A stretch of DNA of 64,000 nucleotides, from positions 536,449 to 600,448 of the forward strand of contig NZ_CP034885.1 in NCBI RefSeq assembly GCF_005083105.1. The letters are read 5' to 3'. The notes under the pieces are model-generated. The model ran no database searches, was not told where the DNA came from, and saw only the letters and a list, made by a program, of their open reading frames with translations. Positions 1 to 11,081 of this stretch are shown here, in pieces; within the stretch, counting starts at the first letter, position 1; each line of letters begins with the position of its first letter. Source of the DNA: Buchnera aphidicola (Aphis nerii) (lineage in GTDB: Bacteria > Pseudomonadota > Gammaproteobacteria > Enterobacterales > Enterobacteriaceae). The position numbers were made by a program, and so were the translations under genes.

Positions 1-558
1 TAACTTTCCATTCATAATATTAATTATTTTCGAGGGATTTTTTTCACTTCCTATATCACCATTCAGTAATGGAAAATCTTTTCCAAAATTCTTCAGAACA
101 CTTTCTTTAGTCCGACATGGGGGCATATTTGCAAAATTAGCGCTGGTCGATATTAATGGCTTGCCAAAAATAGTGCACAATTTAACTATACTGAAATGAT
201 TACTAATACGTACTGCTATAGTATTAAAATTGCCAGTTAACCAATTAGGAACTAAAGGTTTTGGTGGTACTAAAAAGGTAAAATGACCTGGCCAATAATT
301 TAACATACTTTTTTTCTGCTCTACTGAAATTTGAGTTTCATCAATATATGCCTTTATTTGTTTGTAATTAGAAGCTACTAATATAAAACCCTTGTTGATA
401 CTTCTTTTTTTTAAATCTAACAATTTTTTTACAGCTGTTTTACTATCAGGATCACATCCCAATCCAAACATAGACTCTGTCGGATATGCAATAATATTTT
501 TACAATATAATTTTTGTATACAACAAACTAATGAATTTAAATAAAAATCTTTAATCAT
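1..558 (-). CDS. tsaC: Threonylcarbamoyl-AMP synthase TsaC (3' end cut by window edge)
   Basis: Reading leftwards from the ATG at 558, the frame stays open for 186 codons to the window edge. The E. coli protein has 190 residues, so only the last few are missing. It makes threonylcarbamoyl-AMP from threonine, bicarbonate and ATP, the first step of t6A37 in tRNAs that read ANN codons. Sua5/YrdC family features are visible: the AYPTESMFGLGCD segment near residue 23, a KKR lysine motif near 50, and PLISTSAN near 140. It lies 40 bp downstream of smg; in E. coli yrdD sits between them and is absent here. No frameshift or odd composition is seen. Confidence 0.9.
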   Translation of the reverse strand, partial: MIKDFYLNSLVCCIQKLYCKNIIAYPTESMFGLGCDPDSKTAVKKLLDLKKRSINKGFILVASNYKQIKAYIDETQISVEQKKSMLNYWPGHFTFLVPPKPLVPNWLTGNFNTIAVRISNHFSIVKLCTIFGKPLISTSANFANMPPCRTKESVLKNFGKDFPLLNGDIGSEKNPSKIINIMNGKL

Positions 559-598
559 CAAATAATTCTCATATTAAAAAATATTATTTATTTTAAAA

Positions 599-1072
599 TT
601 AATGTATTATTTCTGTTGTAAAATTAAATAATAAATTTTCAAGCTTCTTATAAACTATTTCACACCCAGAAACATTAAATAAAACAATTAAAACAATCCA
701 TTTTAAATCTTCTAGATTTAATTCATTAATTTCTAAAGCCATAACTCTTTCAATAATCATTTCACGTGTATCTAAAGTTAATATTTCTAGTTGTTCTAAA
801 AAAAGTATAAAACCACGACAATCAGCGTTTAACTTTAGTAATTCTTCTTGATTATAAATTCGTGTAGAAATTTGATCTGAAGATAAACTAATAGATGTAA
901 CATTACTTTTTTTATAATAAGATAAATTTTTTAACCAACGTAATGCATTATAAATATCTTTTTCTTGGAAACCCATATCTGATAAATCATTTGTTAGAAT
1001 TTCATAATCAATAGATATTGCTGATTCATTATGAACATAAGTTTCAAATAAATATATTAATATTTCAAACAT
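599..1072 (-). CDS. smg: Smg family protein (DUF494)
   Basis: The 157 codons equal the length of E. coli Smg, and the opening MFEILIYLFETY is characteristic of the family. The biochemical role is not established. It is a small cytosolic helical protein usually linked to the dprA-smg-yrdD-tsaC-aroE cluster. Here it heads the leftward pair smg-tsaC and diverges from def-fmt across a 261-bp AT-rich gap. dprA, which precedes smg in E. coli, is not there. Retention in a reduced genome suggests a useful function, but nothing in the sequence says which. Confidence 0.88.
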   Translation of the reverse strand: MFEILIYLFETYVHNESAISIDYEILTNDLSDMGFQEKDIYNALRWLKNLSYYKKSNVTSISLSSDQISTRIYNQEELLKLNADCRGFILFLEQLEILTLDTREMIIERVMALEINELNLEDLKWIVLIVLFNVSGCEIVYKKLENLLFNFTTEIIH

Positions 1073-1333
1073 TATATCCTCAATTATATATTAAAAAAAT
1101 TTAAATATTTAATAAGATATTTTACATATTAATTTTTATAAATATTTTAACTATATAATATATAAAATTTTATAATATACTAAAAACTAATAAATTATTT
1201 TAACAAACATTAGTTTTATATTTTAATAAAAATTAAAAATTTTAAAAAGTACTAAAAGTTCACTTTTAATTATATTAAAAGCGTTTATACTATAAAATTA
1301 AACAATTTTACAATAACTAATATAATTAAATAT

Positions 1334-1852
1334 ATGTCTGTTTTAACAATATTACAATACCCTAATCCAAGATTAAGAATTATTGCTAAACCCATCAACA
1401 TAATTAATAAAGAAATTAAAATACTAGTTTCTAATATGTTAGATACTATGTATGTAAAAGAAGGAATTGGTTTAGCAGCAACACAAGTTAATGTTCAATT
1501 ACAAGTTATAGTAGTTAACACAAACCAGATTAAAAAAGAACATTTAATACTTATTAATCCAGAAATTATTGAAAAAAAAGGAAATATTAGCATTGAAGAA
1601 GGATGTTTATCTATTCCAGAATACCGCGCTTTTATACCACGTTCAGATTATATAAAAGTAAAGGCAATAAATTTATCTGGAAAAGAAATAGAAATAGAAG
1701 CGAAATCAATATTATCTATTTGTATACAACATGAAATTGATCATTTAAAAGGAAAATTATTTATAGATTATTTGTCGTCATTGAAAAAAGAAAGAATCAA
1801 AAAAAAATTAAAAAAACAAATAAAAAAAATGAAATATTTCGAAAGGATATAA
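1334..1852 (+). CDS. def: Peptide deformylase
   Basis: It removes the N-formyl group from nascent proteins as they leave the ribosome. All three metal-site motifs are present: GIGLAATQ at residues 44-51, EGCLS at 89-93 (metal ligand Cys91) and QHEIDH at 132-137 (His133, catalytic Glu134, His137). At 172 residues it is close to the usual 169, with a lysine-rich tail. The stop is 6 bp before fmt, so the pair that adds and removes formyl groups is translated from one message, as in E. coli. It diverges from smg. Confidence 0.97.
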   Translation: MSVLTILQYPNPRLRIIAKPINIINKEIKILVSNMLDTMYVKEGIGLAATQVNVQLQVIVVNTNQIKKEHLILINPEIIEKKGNISIEEGCLSIPEYRAFIPRSDYIKVKAINLSGKEIEIEAKSILSICIQHEIDHLKGKLFIDYLSSLKKERIKKKLKKQIKKMKYFERI

Positions 1853-1858
1853 ATTAAT

Positions 1859-2809
1859 TTGAAAAAACTAAAAATTATTTTTGCTGGAACATCCAATTTT
1901 TCTGAAAAATATTTATCTGCCTTAATAAAATATCAATATAATATACAAGCTGTTATTACTCAACCAGATCGTCCATCTGGAAGAGGACAAAAAATAGTTT
2001 TTTCTCCTGTAAAAAAAATAGCTATTACAAAAAACATCCCTATTTTCCAACAATTACAATTAAATGATAAAACATTTCAAAAAATAATATCAAAATTTTC
2101 TGCAGATATTATGATAGTAGTTTCATATGGTCAAATAATACCTGAAAAAATATTATATATGTTTCCAAAAGGATGCATTAATGTTCATGCTTCATTATTA
2201 CCTAGATGGAGAGGACCTTCACCAATTCAGTCCGCAATTTTATCTGGAGATAAAAAAACTGGCATTAGTATTATTAAAATGAATAATAAAATTGATGCTG
2301 GAAATATTATAATGTCAAAGGAATGTACAATATCTCCTGAAGAAACATCATCTACATTATCCGAAAAACTAATTAAAATTGGTATCAAAGCTTTAATAGA
2401 AACTTTAAATCAAATAAAAGATAACATTACTTTAGAAATTCAACAAAATGAAAAATATGCAACTTTTTCAAAAAAAATTTTTAAAAAAGATGCATTATTA
2501 AATTGGAATAAAAGTGCTGATTTTTTAGAGCGACTAATTCGAGCCTTTAATCCCTGGCCAATATGTTATTTTATTATAGATGACATACCTATCAAAGTAT
2601 GGCAAGCAAAAGTAATTCAAAACACTATTTACTATAATAATTCAATAGGAAAAATTATTTCTATTGATAAAAATGGATTACAAATAAATACAAAAAATAA
2701 AATATTAAATATTGAAAAAATACAACTACCTAGTAAAAATATTGTAAATATTAAAGAAATAATACTTTCAAAAAAACACAACTTTAAAGTTGGAAAAATA
2801 TTATTATAA
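1859..2809 (+). CDS. fmt: Methionyl-tRNA formyltransferase
   Basis: It transfers a formyl group from 10-formyl-THF to Met-tRNAfMet for initiation. Asn108 and His110 in the INVH segment, the SLLPRWRG loop (112-119) and Asp146 match the catalytic site. Length is 316 against 315 in E. coli. The start is a TTG at 1859, preceded by AGGA at 1844-1847 inside the end of def. The N-terminal KIIFAGT aligns with E. coli from this codon, so the TTG is well supported. It ends 32 bp before the hairpin shared with the opposing rplQ. Confidence 0.96.
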   Translation: MKKLKIIFAGTSNFSEKYLSALIKYQYNIQAVITQPDRPSGRGQKIVFSPVKKIAITKNIPIFQQLQLNDKTFQKIISKFSADIMIVVSYGQIIPEKILYMFPKGCINVHASLLPRWRGPSPIQSAILSGDKKTGISIIKMNNKIDAGNIIMSKECTISPEETSSTLSEKLIKIGIKALIETLNQIKDNITLEIQQNEKYATFSKKIFKKDALLNWNKSADFLERLIRAFNPWPICYFIIDDIPIKVWQAKVIQNTIYYNNSIGKIISIDKNGLQINTKNKILNIEKIQLPSKNIVNIKEIILSKKHNFKVGKILL

Positions 2810-2841
2810 AAATAATTTTAATTTTTTAATAAAAACAAAAT

Positions 2842-2866
2842 AGCAAACGGGAATTTTCCGTTTGCT
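2842..2866 (-). terminator. Terminator hairpin between fmt and rplQ
   Basis: AGCAAACGG (2842-2850) pairs perfectly with CCGTTTGCT (2858-2866) around a 7-base loop, an unusually G+C-rich stem here. Read leftwards it is followed by ATTTTGTTTTTATT, so it fits best as the end of the alpha operon after rplQ. The tail on the fmt side is less U-rich, but the stem could also serve fmt. Confidence 0.8.
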
Positions 2867-2906
2867 TAAATATATTCAAGTTAATAAAATTTAAATTAGC
2901 TAAATA

Positions 2907-3311
2907 TTAACTTTTAATCTTTTTAATATTGTTATCTTTTGTATCGATTTTTTTAACACGATCAACTAATTCAATATAAGCCATAGGGGCTTTATCTCCA
3001 GATCTAAATCCACATTTTAAAATACGAGTGTATCCACCATGCCTATTAGAAAATATAGGACCTAGATTTTGAAATAATTTAGCAACTACTTCATTATTTC
3101 TAATTCTGGAAAATACCAATCTTCTACGAGCAACATTATCTATTTTCGACAAAGTAATCATAGGTTCAACAAACCGACGCAATTCTTTCGCTTTTGCTAA
3201 AGTAGTTTTGATAATTTCATTAATAAATAATGAACATGCCATATTTTTAAATATAGCACTACGATGACTACTATTACAATTCAACTGACGACCAATTTTA
3301 CGGTGTCTCAT
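2907..3311 (-). CDS. rplQ: 50S ribosomal protein L17
   Basis: The protein is 134 residues from [10 protein letters not shown] (E. coli 127), with a few extra lysine/asparagine residues at the C-terminus. The frame is open further upstream, but those 30 codons do not resemble L17 and run back into the end of rpoA, so the ATG at 3311 is chosen. L17 sits near the exit tunnel of the large subunit. It is the last gene of the alpha operon, 59 bp after rpoA, and precedes the terminator hairpin. Confidence 0.97.
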   Translation of the reverse strand: MRHRKIGRQLNCNSSHRSAIFKNMACSLFINEIIKTTLAKAKELRRFVEPMITLSKIDNVARRRLVFSRIRNNEVVAKLFQNLGPIFSNRHGGYTRILKCGFRSGDKAPMAYIELVDRVKKIDTKDNNIKKIKS

Positions 3312-3370
3312 GATTTTTATACCTTTACAAAAAATACGAATAAGTAATATAAAAAATTTACCAATAAAAA

Positions 3371-4360
3371 TTACTCTTCTAAAATATTCAATGGAGGCCA
3401 TTTTTCTAATTTCATTCCAAGAGATAAATTTCGTGAAGCTAATATATCTTTGATTTCAGTTAGTGATTTTTTTCCTAAATTAGGTGTTTTTAAAAGTTCA
3501 ACTTCAGTTTTTTGTACTAAATCACCTATATAATGTATAGCTTCGGCCTTAAGACAATTAGCAGATCGTACAGTTAGTTCTAAATCATCTACAGGGCGTA
3601 ATAAAATAGGTTCAAACTCAGGTTTTTCTTCTTTTATTTCAGGTTCTTTTACATCTCTTAAGTCAACAAATGCTTCTAATTGTTCTGATAAAATAGTTGC
3701 CGCACGTCTTATAGCTTCCTCAGGATCAATGGTTCCATTTGTTTTCATTTCAATAATTAATTTGTCTAAATCTGTTCTTTGTTCAACTCGTGCTGCTTCA
3801 ACATTATAAACAATACGATTTATTGGACTATAACATGCATCTACTAATAAACAACCTATGGGTCTTGAATCTTCTTCTATATGTACTCTAGACGAAGCTG
3901 GAATGTAACCTCGTCCACGTTGAACTTTAATTCTCATTTGAATAGATGCATTATGATCAGTTAAATTACAAATAACATGATCTGGTTTTATGATTTCAAC
4001 ATCATTATCATGTATAATATCTGCAGCGGTAACACAACCAATACCTGATTTTTTAAGAGTTATAAAAACTTCATCTTTTCCATGTAATTTCACTGCTAAT
4101 TCTTTCAAATTTAATAAAATTTCTAAAATATCCTCTTGAATTCCTTCTTTAGTACTATATTCATGAAGAACACCATCAATTTCCACTTCTGTTACAGCAC
4201 AACCTGGCATAGATGATAATAAAATTCTTCGTAATGCATTACCAAGTGTATGTCCAAAACCTCGTTCTAGTGGTTCTAACGTAACTTTAGTATGAGTTGG
4301 AGTAATTTGTTCAATATCAACTAAACGTGGTTTTAAAAAATTTATAATAGAATTCTGCAT
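3371..4360 (-). CDS. rpoA: RNA polymerase subunit alpha
   Basis: At 329 residues it is exactly the E. coli length. The N-terminal domain (about 1-235) drives dimerisation and assembly with beta and beta'; its [19 protein letters not shown] core is at residues 32-50. A glutamate/proline-rich linker (about 236-250) leads to the C-terminal domain (about 250-329), which contacts UP elements and activators. The helix-hairpin-helix stretch [18 protein letters not shown] is present. It lies in the alpha operon between rpsD and rplQ, 30 bp after rpsD. Confidence 0.98.
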   Translation of the reverse strand: MQNSIINFLKPRLVDIEQITPTHTKVTLEPLERGFGHTLGNALRRILLSSMPGCAVTEVEIDGVLHEYSTKEGIQEDILEILLNLKELAVKLHGKDEVFITLKKSGIGCVTAADIIHDNDVEIIKPDHVICNLTDHNASIQMRIKVQRGRGYIPASSRVHIEEDSRPIGCLLVDACYSPINRIVYNVEAARVEQRTDLDKLIIEMKTNGTIDPEEAIRRAATILSEQLEAFVDLRDVKEPEIKEEKPEFEPILLRPVDDLELTVRSANCLKAEAIHYIGDLVQKTEVELLKTPNLGKKSLTEIKDILASRNLSLGMKLEKWPPLNILEE

Positions 4361-4390
4361 AATAAACCTCTATATCTAATAGTAAACTTA

Positions 4391-5011
4391 TCACTTAGAA
4401 TAAAGTTCAACAATCAAATGTTCGTTAATTTCTGCAGATAAATCTGAACGTTCAGGGAAATTTTTAAAAACCCCTTCCATTTTAATAAAATCTACTTCAA
4501 TCCAAATTGGTTTTTCTCGTTGTTCACTAATTTCTAAAGCAGCTTTAATTCGAGATTGATTTTTTGATTTTTCTTTAATAGATATACGATCATTAGGAGA
4601 AACTTGGTATGATCCAATGTTAACAATACGATTATTAACTTGAATAGACTTATGACTAATTAATTGTCTTGCTTCAGAACGTGTACATCCAAATCCCATA
4701 CGATAGACTACATTATCTAGTCTTCTTTCTAAAATTTGTAATAAGTTTTCTCCAGTATTACCTTTTAAACGTGAAGCTTTTTGATAATATATTCTAAATT
4801 GTTTTTCTAAAACACCATAAAGACGACGCACTTTCTGTTTTTCACGTAATTGAATTGCATAATCGGACAACCTAGGTTTACGAATACCATGTTGTCCAGG
4901 TGGATGTTCTAATTTACATTTTGATTCTATTGAACGGAAGCCAGATTTTAAAAATAAATCAGTTCCTTCACGTCGACTTAATTTTAATTTAGGACCTAAA
5001 TATTTTGCCAT
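4391..5011 (-). CDS. rpsD: 30S ribosomal protein S4
   Basis: From [10 protein letters not shown] the protein has 206 residues, identical to E. coli S4. An in-frame start four codons upstream is disfavoured by homology. S4 nucleates 16S rRNA assembly and in E. coli represses the alpha operon by binding an mRNA pseudoknot near rpsM. The S4 RNA-binding fold ([12 protein letters not shown] and following, about residues 93-155) is intact. Order rpsM-rpsK-rpsD-rpoA-rplQ is ancestral. Confidence 0.97.
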   Translation of the reverse strand: MAKYLGPKLKLSRREGTDLFLKSGFRSIESKCKLEHPPGQHGIRKPRLSDYAIQLREKQKVRRLYGVLEKQFRIYYQKASRLKGNTGENLLQILERRLDNVVYRMGFGCTRSEARQLISHKSIQVNNRIVNIGSYQVSPNDRISIKEKSKNQSRIKAALEISEQREKPIWIEVDFIKMEGVFKNFPERSDLSAEINEHLIVELYSK

Positions 5012-5036
5012 TTTGTTCTCCAATAATTCCTAAAAT

Positions 5037-5432
<396 letters not shown>

Positions 5433-5446
5433 TTAAATTACCTAAA

Positions 5447-5803
5447 TTATTTTTTTATAGCTTTTCTAGGGCCTTTGCAAGTACGAGCATTTGTTTTAGT
5501 TCTTTGCCCACGAACAGGCAGATTTTTTCGATGACGTACACCACGATAACAATTAAGATCAATTAATCGTTTAATATTTAAAGTTTTTTCTCTTCTTAAA
5601 TCACCTTCAACAACATATTTAGAAACATTTTCTCTCAATAATTCAATTTCTGATTCTTTTAAATCTATAATTTTGACAGTTTCTGAAATATTAGATTTAT
5701 TACAAATAATTTTAGAACGTTTTTTTCCAATTCCATATATTGCTGTTAATGCAACTATAGTATGTTTATTTTCAGGAATATTAATACCTGCAATACGTGC
5801 CAT
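5447..5803 (-). CDS. rpsM: 30S ribosomal protein S13
   Basis: The protein has 118 residues, the E. coli length, starting [14 protein letters not shown]. The C-terminal [20 protein letters not shown] element that reaches between the A and P site tRNAs is intact. It opens the alpha operon proper and is separated from rpmJ by 90 bp. In E. coli that position contains the S4 repressor target; I could not identify a pseudoknot by eye. Confidence 0.98.
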   Translation of the reverse strand: MARIAGINIPENKHTIVALTAIYGIGKKRSKIICNKSNISETVKIIDLKESEIELLRENVSKYVVEGDLRREKTLNIKRLIDLNCYRGVRHRKNLPVRGQRTKTNARTCKGPRKAIKK

Positions 5804-5893
5804 TCTATATAATCCTTAAAATTCATTAAAATAGATGAAGATAATAAATGTATCAATATATATTATTGATAATATTTGTAAAATTTATAAAAT

Positions 5894-6010
5894 TTAACCT
5901 TGACGTTGTTTGTGTTTAGGATCATTACTACAAATCACTCTGACAACGTTATTACGTCGTATAATTTTACAATTTCGACACAGTGTTTTAACAGAAGCCT
6001 TTACTTTCAT
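5894..6010 (-). CDS. rpmJ: 50S ribosomal protein L36
   Basis: This short 38-codon gene reads [14 protein letters not shown] to PKHKQRQG. The zinc ligands Cys11, Cys14, Cys27 and His33 are all kept, so it is the zinc-binding (C+) form. Length and sequence match E. coli L36. It sits between secY (32 bp upstream) and rpsM, the normal place at the end of the spc operon. Confidence 0.96.
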   Translation of the reverse strand: MKVKASVKTLCRNCKIIRRNNVVRVICSNDPKHKQRQG

Positions 6011-6042
6011 TAAGATTACCTTTGACTATTAATAAAAAATAT

Positions 6043-7362
6043 TTAATTTAATTTAGCTTTTTTTAGGATAGAATCATATTTACTAGACATTATTAAAGTT
6101 TGAATTTGTCCAATAAAATCTATAATTACTACAACTACAATTAATAATGATGTACCACCAAAATAAAATGGAACATTCATAGCACTTCTCATAAATTCTG
6201 GTACTAAACAAATAAATGTAATATATACAGAACCAAATAATGTTAATCGCAACATAATTTTATTAATATATTTAGCTGTTTGTTCACCTGGTCTAATACC
6301 TGTAATAAAAGCACCTGATTTTTTTAGATTATCTGCTGTTTCACGAGGATTAAAAACTAATCCAGTATAAAAAAAACAAAAGAAAATAATAGAAATTATA
6401 TATAATATTAAATATAAAGGTTGATTAGGTTGAAAATAAAATGCAATTTTTTTTAAAAAAATATATTTTTTATCTATACCAAACCAGGATATAACAGTAG
6501 CTGGAAATAAAACAACACTAGAAGCAAATATTGCAGGTATAACACCAGACATATTTATTTTTAAAGGTAAATGAGTACTTTGTGCCGAATAAATACGACG
6601 ACCTTTTTGACGTTGAGCATAATGAACAATAATTTTTCTTTGACTTCGTTCAATAAAAACAACTAAAAATACCACTAAAAAAATCAATATTAAAACACAT
6701 AAAAATAATAAAAAATGTAAATGTCCTTGTCTAGTTTCTTCAATTGTATGTATAATAGATGAAGGTAAGCCTGCTATTATACCAGTAAAAATTATAATAG
6801 AAATACCATTACCAATACCGCATTCTGTAATTAATTCACCTAACCACATTAAAAACATAGTACCAGTTACTAATATAATAATTGCAGTAAAATAAAAATA
6901 AAAATCTGCATTGATAATAATAGGTCGTACACTAGATATACTAGACAAACTTGTAACAACTCCAATTGATTGAAAAAAAGCTAATATTAAAGTAGCATAT
7001 CTCGTATATTGATTAATTTTATAACGACCACTTTCTCCATCTTTTTTTATTTCAGCAAAAGAAGGAATTATTAATGTCAATAATTGAATGATAATAGATG
7101 CTGATATATAAGGCATAATACCTAATGCAAAAATAGAAGCACGATTAAGAGAACCACCAGAAAACATATTAAACATTTCAAAAATAGTACCTTTTTGATT
7201 ATTTAATATTCTAGATAAAATTGTAGTATCAATTCCAGGTATAGGAATAAAAGAACCAATACGAAAAATAATCAATGAAATAATTACAAAAATAATTCTA
7301 CTTTTTAATTCATTGATACTTTTTTGAGAATTTTTAAATTTCATTCCTAATTTATTAATCAT
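6043..7362 (-). CDS. secY: Protein translocase subunit SecY
   Basis: The central channel of the Sec translocon in the inner membrane has 439 residues (E. coli 443). About ten hydrophobic segments alternate with charged loops. The plug-region IPIPGID near residue 40, the [15 protein letters not shown] cytosolic loop near 240 and the [16 protein letters not shown] loop near 340 are conserved. It follows rplO by 10 bp inside the spc operon. It would serve both secretion (e.g. FkpA) and insertion of membrane proteins such as MtlA, TsgA and HflKC. Confidence 0.97.
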   Translation of the reverse strand: MINKLGMKFKNSQKSINELKSRIIFVIISLIIFRIGSFIPIPGIDTTILSRILNNQKGTIFEMFNMFSGGSLNRASIFALGIMPYISASIIIQLLTLIIPSFAEIKKDGESGRYKINQYTRYATLILAFFQSIGVVTSLSSISSVRPIIINADFYFYFTAIIILVTGTMFLMWLGELITECGIGNGISIIIFTGIIAGLPSSIIHTIEETRQGHLHFLLFLCVLILIFLVVFLVVFIERSQRKIIVHYAQRQKGRRIYSAQSTHLPLKINMSGVIPAIFASSVVLFPATVISWFGIDKKYIFLKKIAFYFQPNQPLYLILYIISIIFFCFFYTGLVFNPRETADNLKKSGAFITGIRPGEQTAKYINKIMLRLTLFGSVYITFICLVPEFMRSAMNVPFYFGGTSLLIVVVVIIDFIGQIQTLIMSSKYDSILKKAKLN

Positions 7363-7372
7363 TATTTACTAA

Positions 7373-7807
7373 TTATCCTTCAATTTTACCACCATGATTT
7401 TCAATGGATAAACGTGCACCTTTAGTTACACGTAAACCACGTAATATTAAAGGCACTTTTAATTTTCCTGCAAGAATAATTTTTACATGTTTAATATTTT
7501 TATTAATAATATTTTTTGCTTTTAAAAATTTTAAATCAATTACTGTATTTGATAAATCTGATATTTGAGATAATCTTACTTCAGTAGTAATCTTTTGTTT
7601 CTTAGATTTAAATCCAAATTTAGGTAATCTTCTATATAAAGGCATCTGTCCACCTTCAAAACCACGATTTATACTACTACCAGATCTAGATTTTTGACCT
7701 TTATGTCCTCTACCAGCAGTTTTACCAAAACCAGATCCAATACCACGACCTAATCGTTTTCTATTTTTTTTAGATTTAAATGATGGGGATAAAGTATTTA
7801 AATGCAT
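7373..7807 (-). CDS. rplO: 50S ribosomal protein L15
   Basis: With 144 residues it equals E. coli L15. The basic, glycine-rich N-terminal half ([20 protein letters not shown] near residue 18) threads into 23S rRNA, and the C-terminal [14 protein letters not shown] is typical. It starts 3 bp after the rpmD stop and precedes secY by 10 bp in the spc operon. Confidence 0.97.
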   Translation of the reverse strand: MHLNTLSPSFKSKKNRKRLGRGIGSGFGKTAGRGHKGQKSRSGSSINRGFEGGQMPLYRRLPKFGFKSKKQKITTEVRLSQISDLSNTVIDLKFLKAKNIINKNIKHVKIILAGKLKVPLILRGLRVTKGARLSIENHGGKIEG

Positions 7808-7810
7808 AAA

Positions 7811-7990
7811 TTATGTCTCTTGTATTTTTAAAATATACGATACTTTTTTAATCATACCTCGGACTGAAGGGGTGTCTTGAAGAATAATAGTATGTCCAAT
7901 ATAACGTAATCCTAAACCAGATAACGTTTTTTTATGCTTAGGAATTCTTCCTATTGAACTTTTAATTTGAGTAATTTTAATAGTCTTCAT
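7811..7990 (-). CDS. rpmD: 50S ribosomal protein L30
   Basis: A 59-codon gene, the E. coli length, starts [15 protein letters not shown] with the L30 core [20 protein letters not shown]. It lies between rpsE (10 bp upstream) and rplO (3 bp downstream), its normal position. Translation of the reverse strand from the ATG at 7990 to the TAA at 7811 gives an uninterrupted frame. Confidence 0.96.
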   Translation of the reverse strand: MKTIKITQIKSSIGRIPKHKKTLSGLGLRYIGHTIILQDTPSVRGMIKKVSYILKIQET

Positions 7991-8000
7991 TGATTAAAAT

Positions 8001-8507
8001 TTATCCTCCTAATATATATTCAATAGACTTATTTCTCTTTGCTGCTATCATTTCTGGAGATTTCATATTAATTAAACCATTTATAGTAGCACGAACTACA
8101 TTTATAGGATTAGTCGATCCATATGTTTTAGCTAATACATTATGTATACCAGCAACTTCTAAAACTGCTCGCATAGCACCACCTGCAATAATACCAGTAC
8201 CATCTGAAGCCGGTTTCATAAAGACATTAGATCCAGTATGTGAACCCTTGATAGAATGTTGTAAAGTTTTATTAGATAAGGGTATACTAATCATATTTCG
8301 TTTCGCTTTTTCCATTGCTTTTTGAATTGCTGCTGGAACCTCACGTGCTTTTCCATATCCAAAACCAACTCGTCCATTACCATTACCCACTACCGTTAAA
8401 GCTGTAAATGAAAAAATACGACCACCTTTAACAGTTTTTGAAACACGATTAACAGTAATTAGTTTTTCCTGTAATTCATTATTATTTTTTTTTTCAATAT
8501 TAGCCAT
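8001..8507 (-). CDS. rpsE: 30S ribosomal protein S5
   Basis: From [10 protein letters not shown] the protein has 168 residues (E. coli 167). A GTG four codons upstream is also in frame, but the ribosome site AAGGTGA spans that GTG and is correctly spaced for the ATG at 8507. S5 affects accuracy and mRNA unwinding at the entry channel. The [21 protein letters not shown]-binding segment and [13 protein letters not shown] helix are conserved. Confidence 0.97.
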   Translation of the reverse strand: MANIEKKNNNELQEKLITVNRVSKTVKGGRIFSFTALTVVGNGNGRVGFGYGKAREVPAAIQKAMEKAKRNMISIPLSNKTLQHSIKGSHTGSNVFMKPASDGTGIIAGGAMRAVLEVAGIHNVLAKTYGSTNPINVVRATINGLINMKSPEMIAAKRNKSIEYILGG

Positions 8508-8520
8508 TTTATATTTCACC

Positions 8521-8886
8521 TTAAAACTTTAATCCAAAATTTCGAGCAGAATCTGCTAATACTTTTATACGACCATGATATTTAAAACCAGAACGATCAA
8601 AAGAAATATTAGATATTCCTTTTAATAAAGCTCTTTTAGCAATAGTTTTTCCAATAATTTCTGCAGATTCTTTATTACCAGTATATTTTAAACTACATTT
8701 TATTTTTTTTTCTACAGTTGATGCACAAACTAAAACTTTTGATTCAGCAGAAATTATTTGAGCATACATGTGACGAGAAGTACGATGTACAACTAGACGA
8801 ATTACCCCTAATGATTTCATTTTACAACGTGATTTTTTGAATCGACGTATACGAGAGTTTATTTTGGAATTTTTAGAAACAATCAT
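8521..8886 (-). CDS. rplR: 50S ribosomal protein L18
   Basis: The 121 residues (E. coli 117) include the [16 protein letters not shown] 5S rRNA-binding segment and the C-terminal [21 protein letters not shown]. With L5 it forms the 5S RNP of the central protuberance. Only 1 bp separates it from rplF and 13 bp from the rpsE ATG. The N-terminus is a little longer and more basic than in E. coli. Confidence 0.96.
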   Translation of the reverse strand: MIVSKNSKINSRIRRFKKSRCKMKSLGVIRLVVHRTSRHMYAQIISAESKVLVCASTVEKKIKCSLKYTGNKESAEIIGKTIAKRALLKGISNISFDRSGFKYHGRIKVLADSARNFGLKF

Positions 8887-8887
8887 G

Positions 8888-9424
8888 TTATTTTTTCTTA
8901 GCCTCTTTTACACGAACAGTTTCATCTGAATATCGAATGCCTTTTCCTTTATAAGGTTCTGGTTTACGATACGATCTTAAATTAGCAGCAACTTGTCCGA
9001 CTAGTTGTTTATCTATTCCTTTAATTATAATCTCTGTAGTAGACAAACATTCTACTTCAATATAAGGAGGTAAAGAGTATAAAATTGGATGAGAATATCC
9101 TAGTGACATATTAATAATATTATCTTTTGTCATTGAAACACGATAACCTACTCCAGAAAATTGCAATTTTTTGCTAAATTTTTCTGAAACTCCTACAATC
9201 ATTGAATAAACAAGAGCCCTAGATGTACCAGCTTGTGCCCAGCCATCAGAAAATCCTAAACGTGCTGAAAAAATAATTGTATGATTTATGTATTTTACTT
9301 CAACTGCATCATGAATAGTACGTGAAAGACAACCATATTTCCCTTGAATAGATATAAACTGATCATTTAATTCAATTTTAATATCTTTAGGAATAGAAAT
9401 GGGACGTTTAGCAATACGAGACAT
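8888..9424 (-). CDS. rplF: 50S ribosomal protein L6
   Basis: At 178 residues (E. coli 177) it has the two L6 repeats and the C-terminal signature [14 protein letters not shown] near residue 155. L6 lies near the factor-binding stalk base, where EF-Tu and EF-G dock. It is preceded by rpsH (10 bp) and followed by rplR (1 bp) in spc order. Confidence 0.97.
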   Translation of the reverse strand: MSRIAKRPISIPKDIKIELNDQFISIQGKYGCLSRTIHDAVEVKYINHTIIFSARLGFSDGWAQAGTSRALVYSMIVGVSEKFSKKLQFSGVGYRVSMTKDNIINMSLGYSHPILYSLPPYIEVECLSTTEIIIKGIDKQLVGQVAANLRSYRKPEPYKGKGIRYSDETVRVKEAKKK

Positions 9425-9434
9425 GTTTTCTCCT

Positions 9435-9827
9435 TTAAGCTACATAACATATAACTTCGCCACCAAAACCAAGTTTACGAGCCATATGATCTGTCATAAT
9501 CCCATGAGAAGTTGAAATAATAGCTATTCCCAATCCTGCCATGACTTTTGGTAAATCATTCTTTTTTTTATATATTCGTAAACTTGGACGGCTTACTCGT
9601 TGAATTTTTTCTATTACAGATTTACCTTTGAAATATTTTAAAATAACTTCCAATTCTAATTTATTTTTACCTTTTACAATATAATCATTAATATAACCTT
9701 CTTTTTTTAATAATTGTATTATAGAAGTTTTTAATTTAGAAGCAGGTATCTTAACAGAATATTTGTTAGCTGATTGACCATTTCTAATACGTGTTAACAT
9801 ATCAGCTACTGGATCTTGCATACTCAT
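9435..9827 (-). CDS. rpsH: 30S ribosomal protein S8
   Basis: The 130 residues match E. coli S8, with the N-terminal [14 protein letters not shown] and the C-terminal [27 protein letters not shown]8 binds helix 21 of 16S rRNA and in E. coli represses the spc operon by binding mRNA near the rplE start. The next codon in (MQDPV) is an alternative start two residues downstream. Confidence 0.97.
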   Translation of the reverse strand: MSMQDPVADMLTRIRNGQSANKYSVKIPASKLKTSIIQLLKKEGYINDYIVKGKNKLELEVILKYFKGKSVIEKIQRVSRPSLRIYKKKNDLPKVMAGLGIAIISTSHGIMTDHMARKLGFGGEVICYVA

Positions 9828-9846
9828 TTTAAACTCCTAAAAAATA

Positions 9847-10152
9847 TTACCAACTAGCTTTTTTTAAACCAGGAATTTCACCTTTCATAGCTGCTTCTCT
9901 AACTTTAATACGACTAAGACCAAACTTTCTTAAAAAAGCGTGTGGACGACCTGTTTGACGACATCGATTTCTTTGTCGAGAAGGACTAGAATCACGAGGA
10001 AAAACTTGCAATTTAAGTACAGCTTCCCAACGTTCTTCTTCTGATAATTTAATATTATTAATAATATTTTTAAGTGCCATACGTTGTGCATAAAATTTAT
10101 TAGCTAATTTTATACGTTTTATTTCACGTGCTTTCATTGATTGTTTAGCCAT
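9847..10152 (-). CDS. rpsN: 30S ribosomal protein S14 (zinc-free long form)
   Basis: The 101 residues equal the E. coli form. No CxxC pairs are present, so this is the zinc-independent type. [21 protein letters not shown], which contacts the 30S head, is conserved near residue 61. It sits between rplE and rpsH, as in the ancestral spc operon. Confidence 0.97.
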   Translation of the reverse strand: MAKQSMKAREIKRIKLANKFYAQRMALKNIINNIKLSEEERWEAVLKLQVFPRDSSPSRQRNRCRQTGRPHAFLRKFGLSRIKVREAAMKGEIPGLKKASW

Positions 10153-10179
10153 TAGATTACCTTAAATTATATTAATTTA

Positions 10180-10719
10180 TTATTTACGGAAAGGAAAATT
10201 AAAAGCAGATAATAATAAATGACCTTCATGATCTGATTTAGCAGTCGTAGTAATAGTTACATCTAAGCCACGAACACGATCAATTTTATCATAATCAATC
10301 TCAGGAAAAATAATTTGTTCACGTATTCCTAAACTATAGTTGCCTCTACCATCAAAAGAATTAACTGACAAACCTCTAAAATCTCTAATACGTGGAATAG
10401 CAATACTAATGAGACGTTCAAAAAAATCCCACTTTCTTTTACCACGTAATGTTACTTTACAACCAATAGGATAACCTTTTCTAATTTTAAAACCAGCTAC
10501 AGATTTTCTTGCTTTTGTAATGATTGGTTTTTGTCCAGATATTACAGTTAAGTCTAAAAAAGCATTGTCTAAAATTTTTTTATCTGAAGCGGCAGATCCT
10601 ACACCCATATTTAAAACAATTTTATCAATTCTAGGTACTTGCATAATAGAACTATAATTTAATGTTATCATAAGTTTTTTAACTACTTGCGTTTTATAAT
10701 AACTATATAATTTAGTCAT
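10180..10719 (-). CDS. rplE: 50S ribosomal protein L5
   Basis: From the ATG at 10719 it has 179 residues, the E. coli length. A TTG directly upstream would add one residue, but TGGAGTA is well spaced for the ATG. L5 binds 5S rRNA and contacts P-site t[21 protein letters not shown] and the C-terminal [14 protein letters not shown] are diagnostic. In E. coli the S8 repressor site overlaps this start; I could not confirm it by eye. Confidence 0.97.
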   Translation of the reverse strand: MTKLYSYYKTQVVKKLMITLNYSSIMQVPRIDKIVLNMGVGSAASDKKILDNAFLDLTVISGQKPIITKARKSVAGFKIRKGYPIGCKVTLRGKRKWDFFERLISIAIPRIRDFRGLSVNSFDGRGNYSLGIREQIIFPEIDYDKIDRVRGLDVTITTTAKSDHEGHLLLSAFNFPFRK

Positions 10720-10742
10720 CAATTACTCCAAAAATATCGTAT

Positions 10743-11060
10743 CTATTTTTTAACTATTTTTCCATTTGATTTAAAAAAACGAATTTTTTTACCTGCTTCA
10801 AATCTGAAACCAATACGATCTGATTTTTTAGATTCTGGATTTAAAATAGCAACATTTGAAATGTGTATTGGTGCTTCTTTTTCAAGAATACCACCGTTTA
10901 TATTTTGAGAAGGTACAGGTTTCTGATGTTTTTTTACTAAATTTAAACCTTGAACAATTACTTTATTAGGAAATAAAATATTTTTAATAATACCTTTTTT
11001 CCCTTTTTCTTTGCCTGTCAAAATAATTACTTCATCATTTTGACGTAATTTAAATGCCAT
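10743..11060 (-). CDS. rplX: 50S ribosomal protein L24
   Basis: The 105 residues (E. coli 104) start with a KOW motif ([20 protein letters not shown], about 10-29), the RNA-binding fold of L24, an assembly initiator of the large subunit near the tunnel exit. It lies 21 bp after rplN and 23 bp before rplE. Confidence 0.97.
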   Translation of the reverse strand: MAFKLRQNDEVIILTGKEKGKKGIIKNILFPNKVIVQGLNLVKKHQKPVPSQNINGGILEKEAPIHISNVAILNPESKKSDRIGFRFEAGKKIRFFKSNGKIVKK

Positions 11061-11081
11061 TTTATATTCCTTTAATTTTTT

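Noticed and set aside
1253..1268. Inverted repeat TAAAAGT-TC-ACTTTTA between smg and def as a possible operator.
   Set aside because: Such A/T palindromes are frequent by chance in this composition, and the genome type has few regulators.
7990..8325. Plus-strand open frame opposite rpsE, and similar long opposite frames in rplP, rplB, fusA and ssb.
   Set aside because: They are antisense shadows of conserved ribosomal or housekeeping genes, with no family similarity and no ribosome site.
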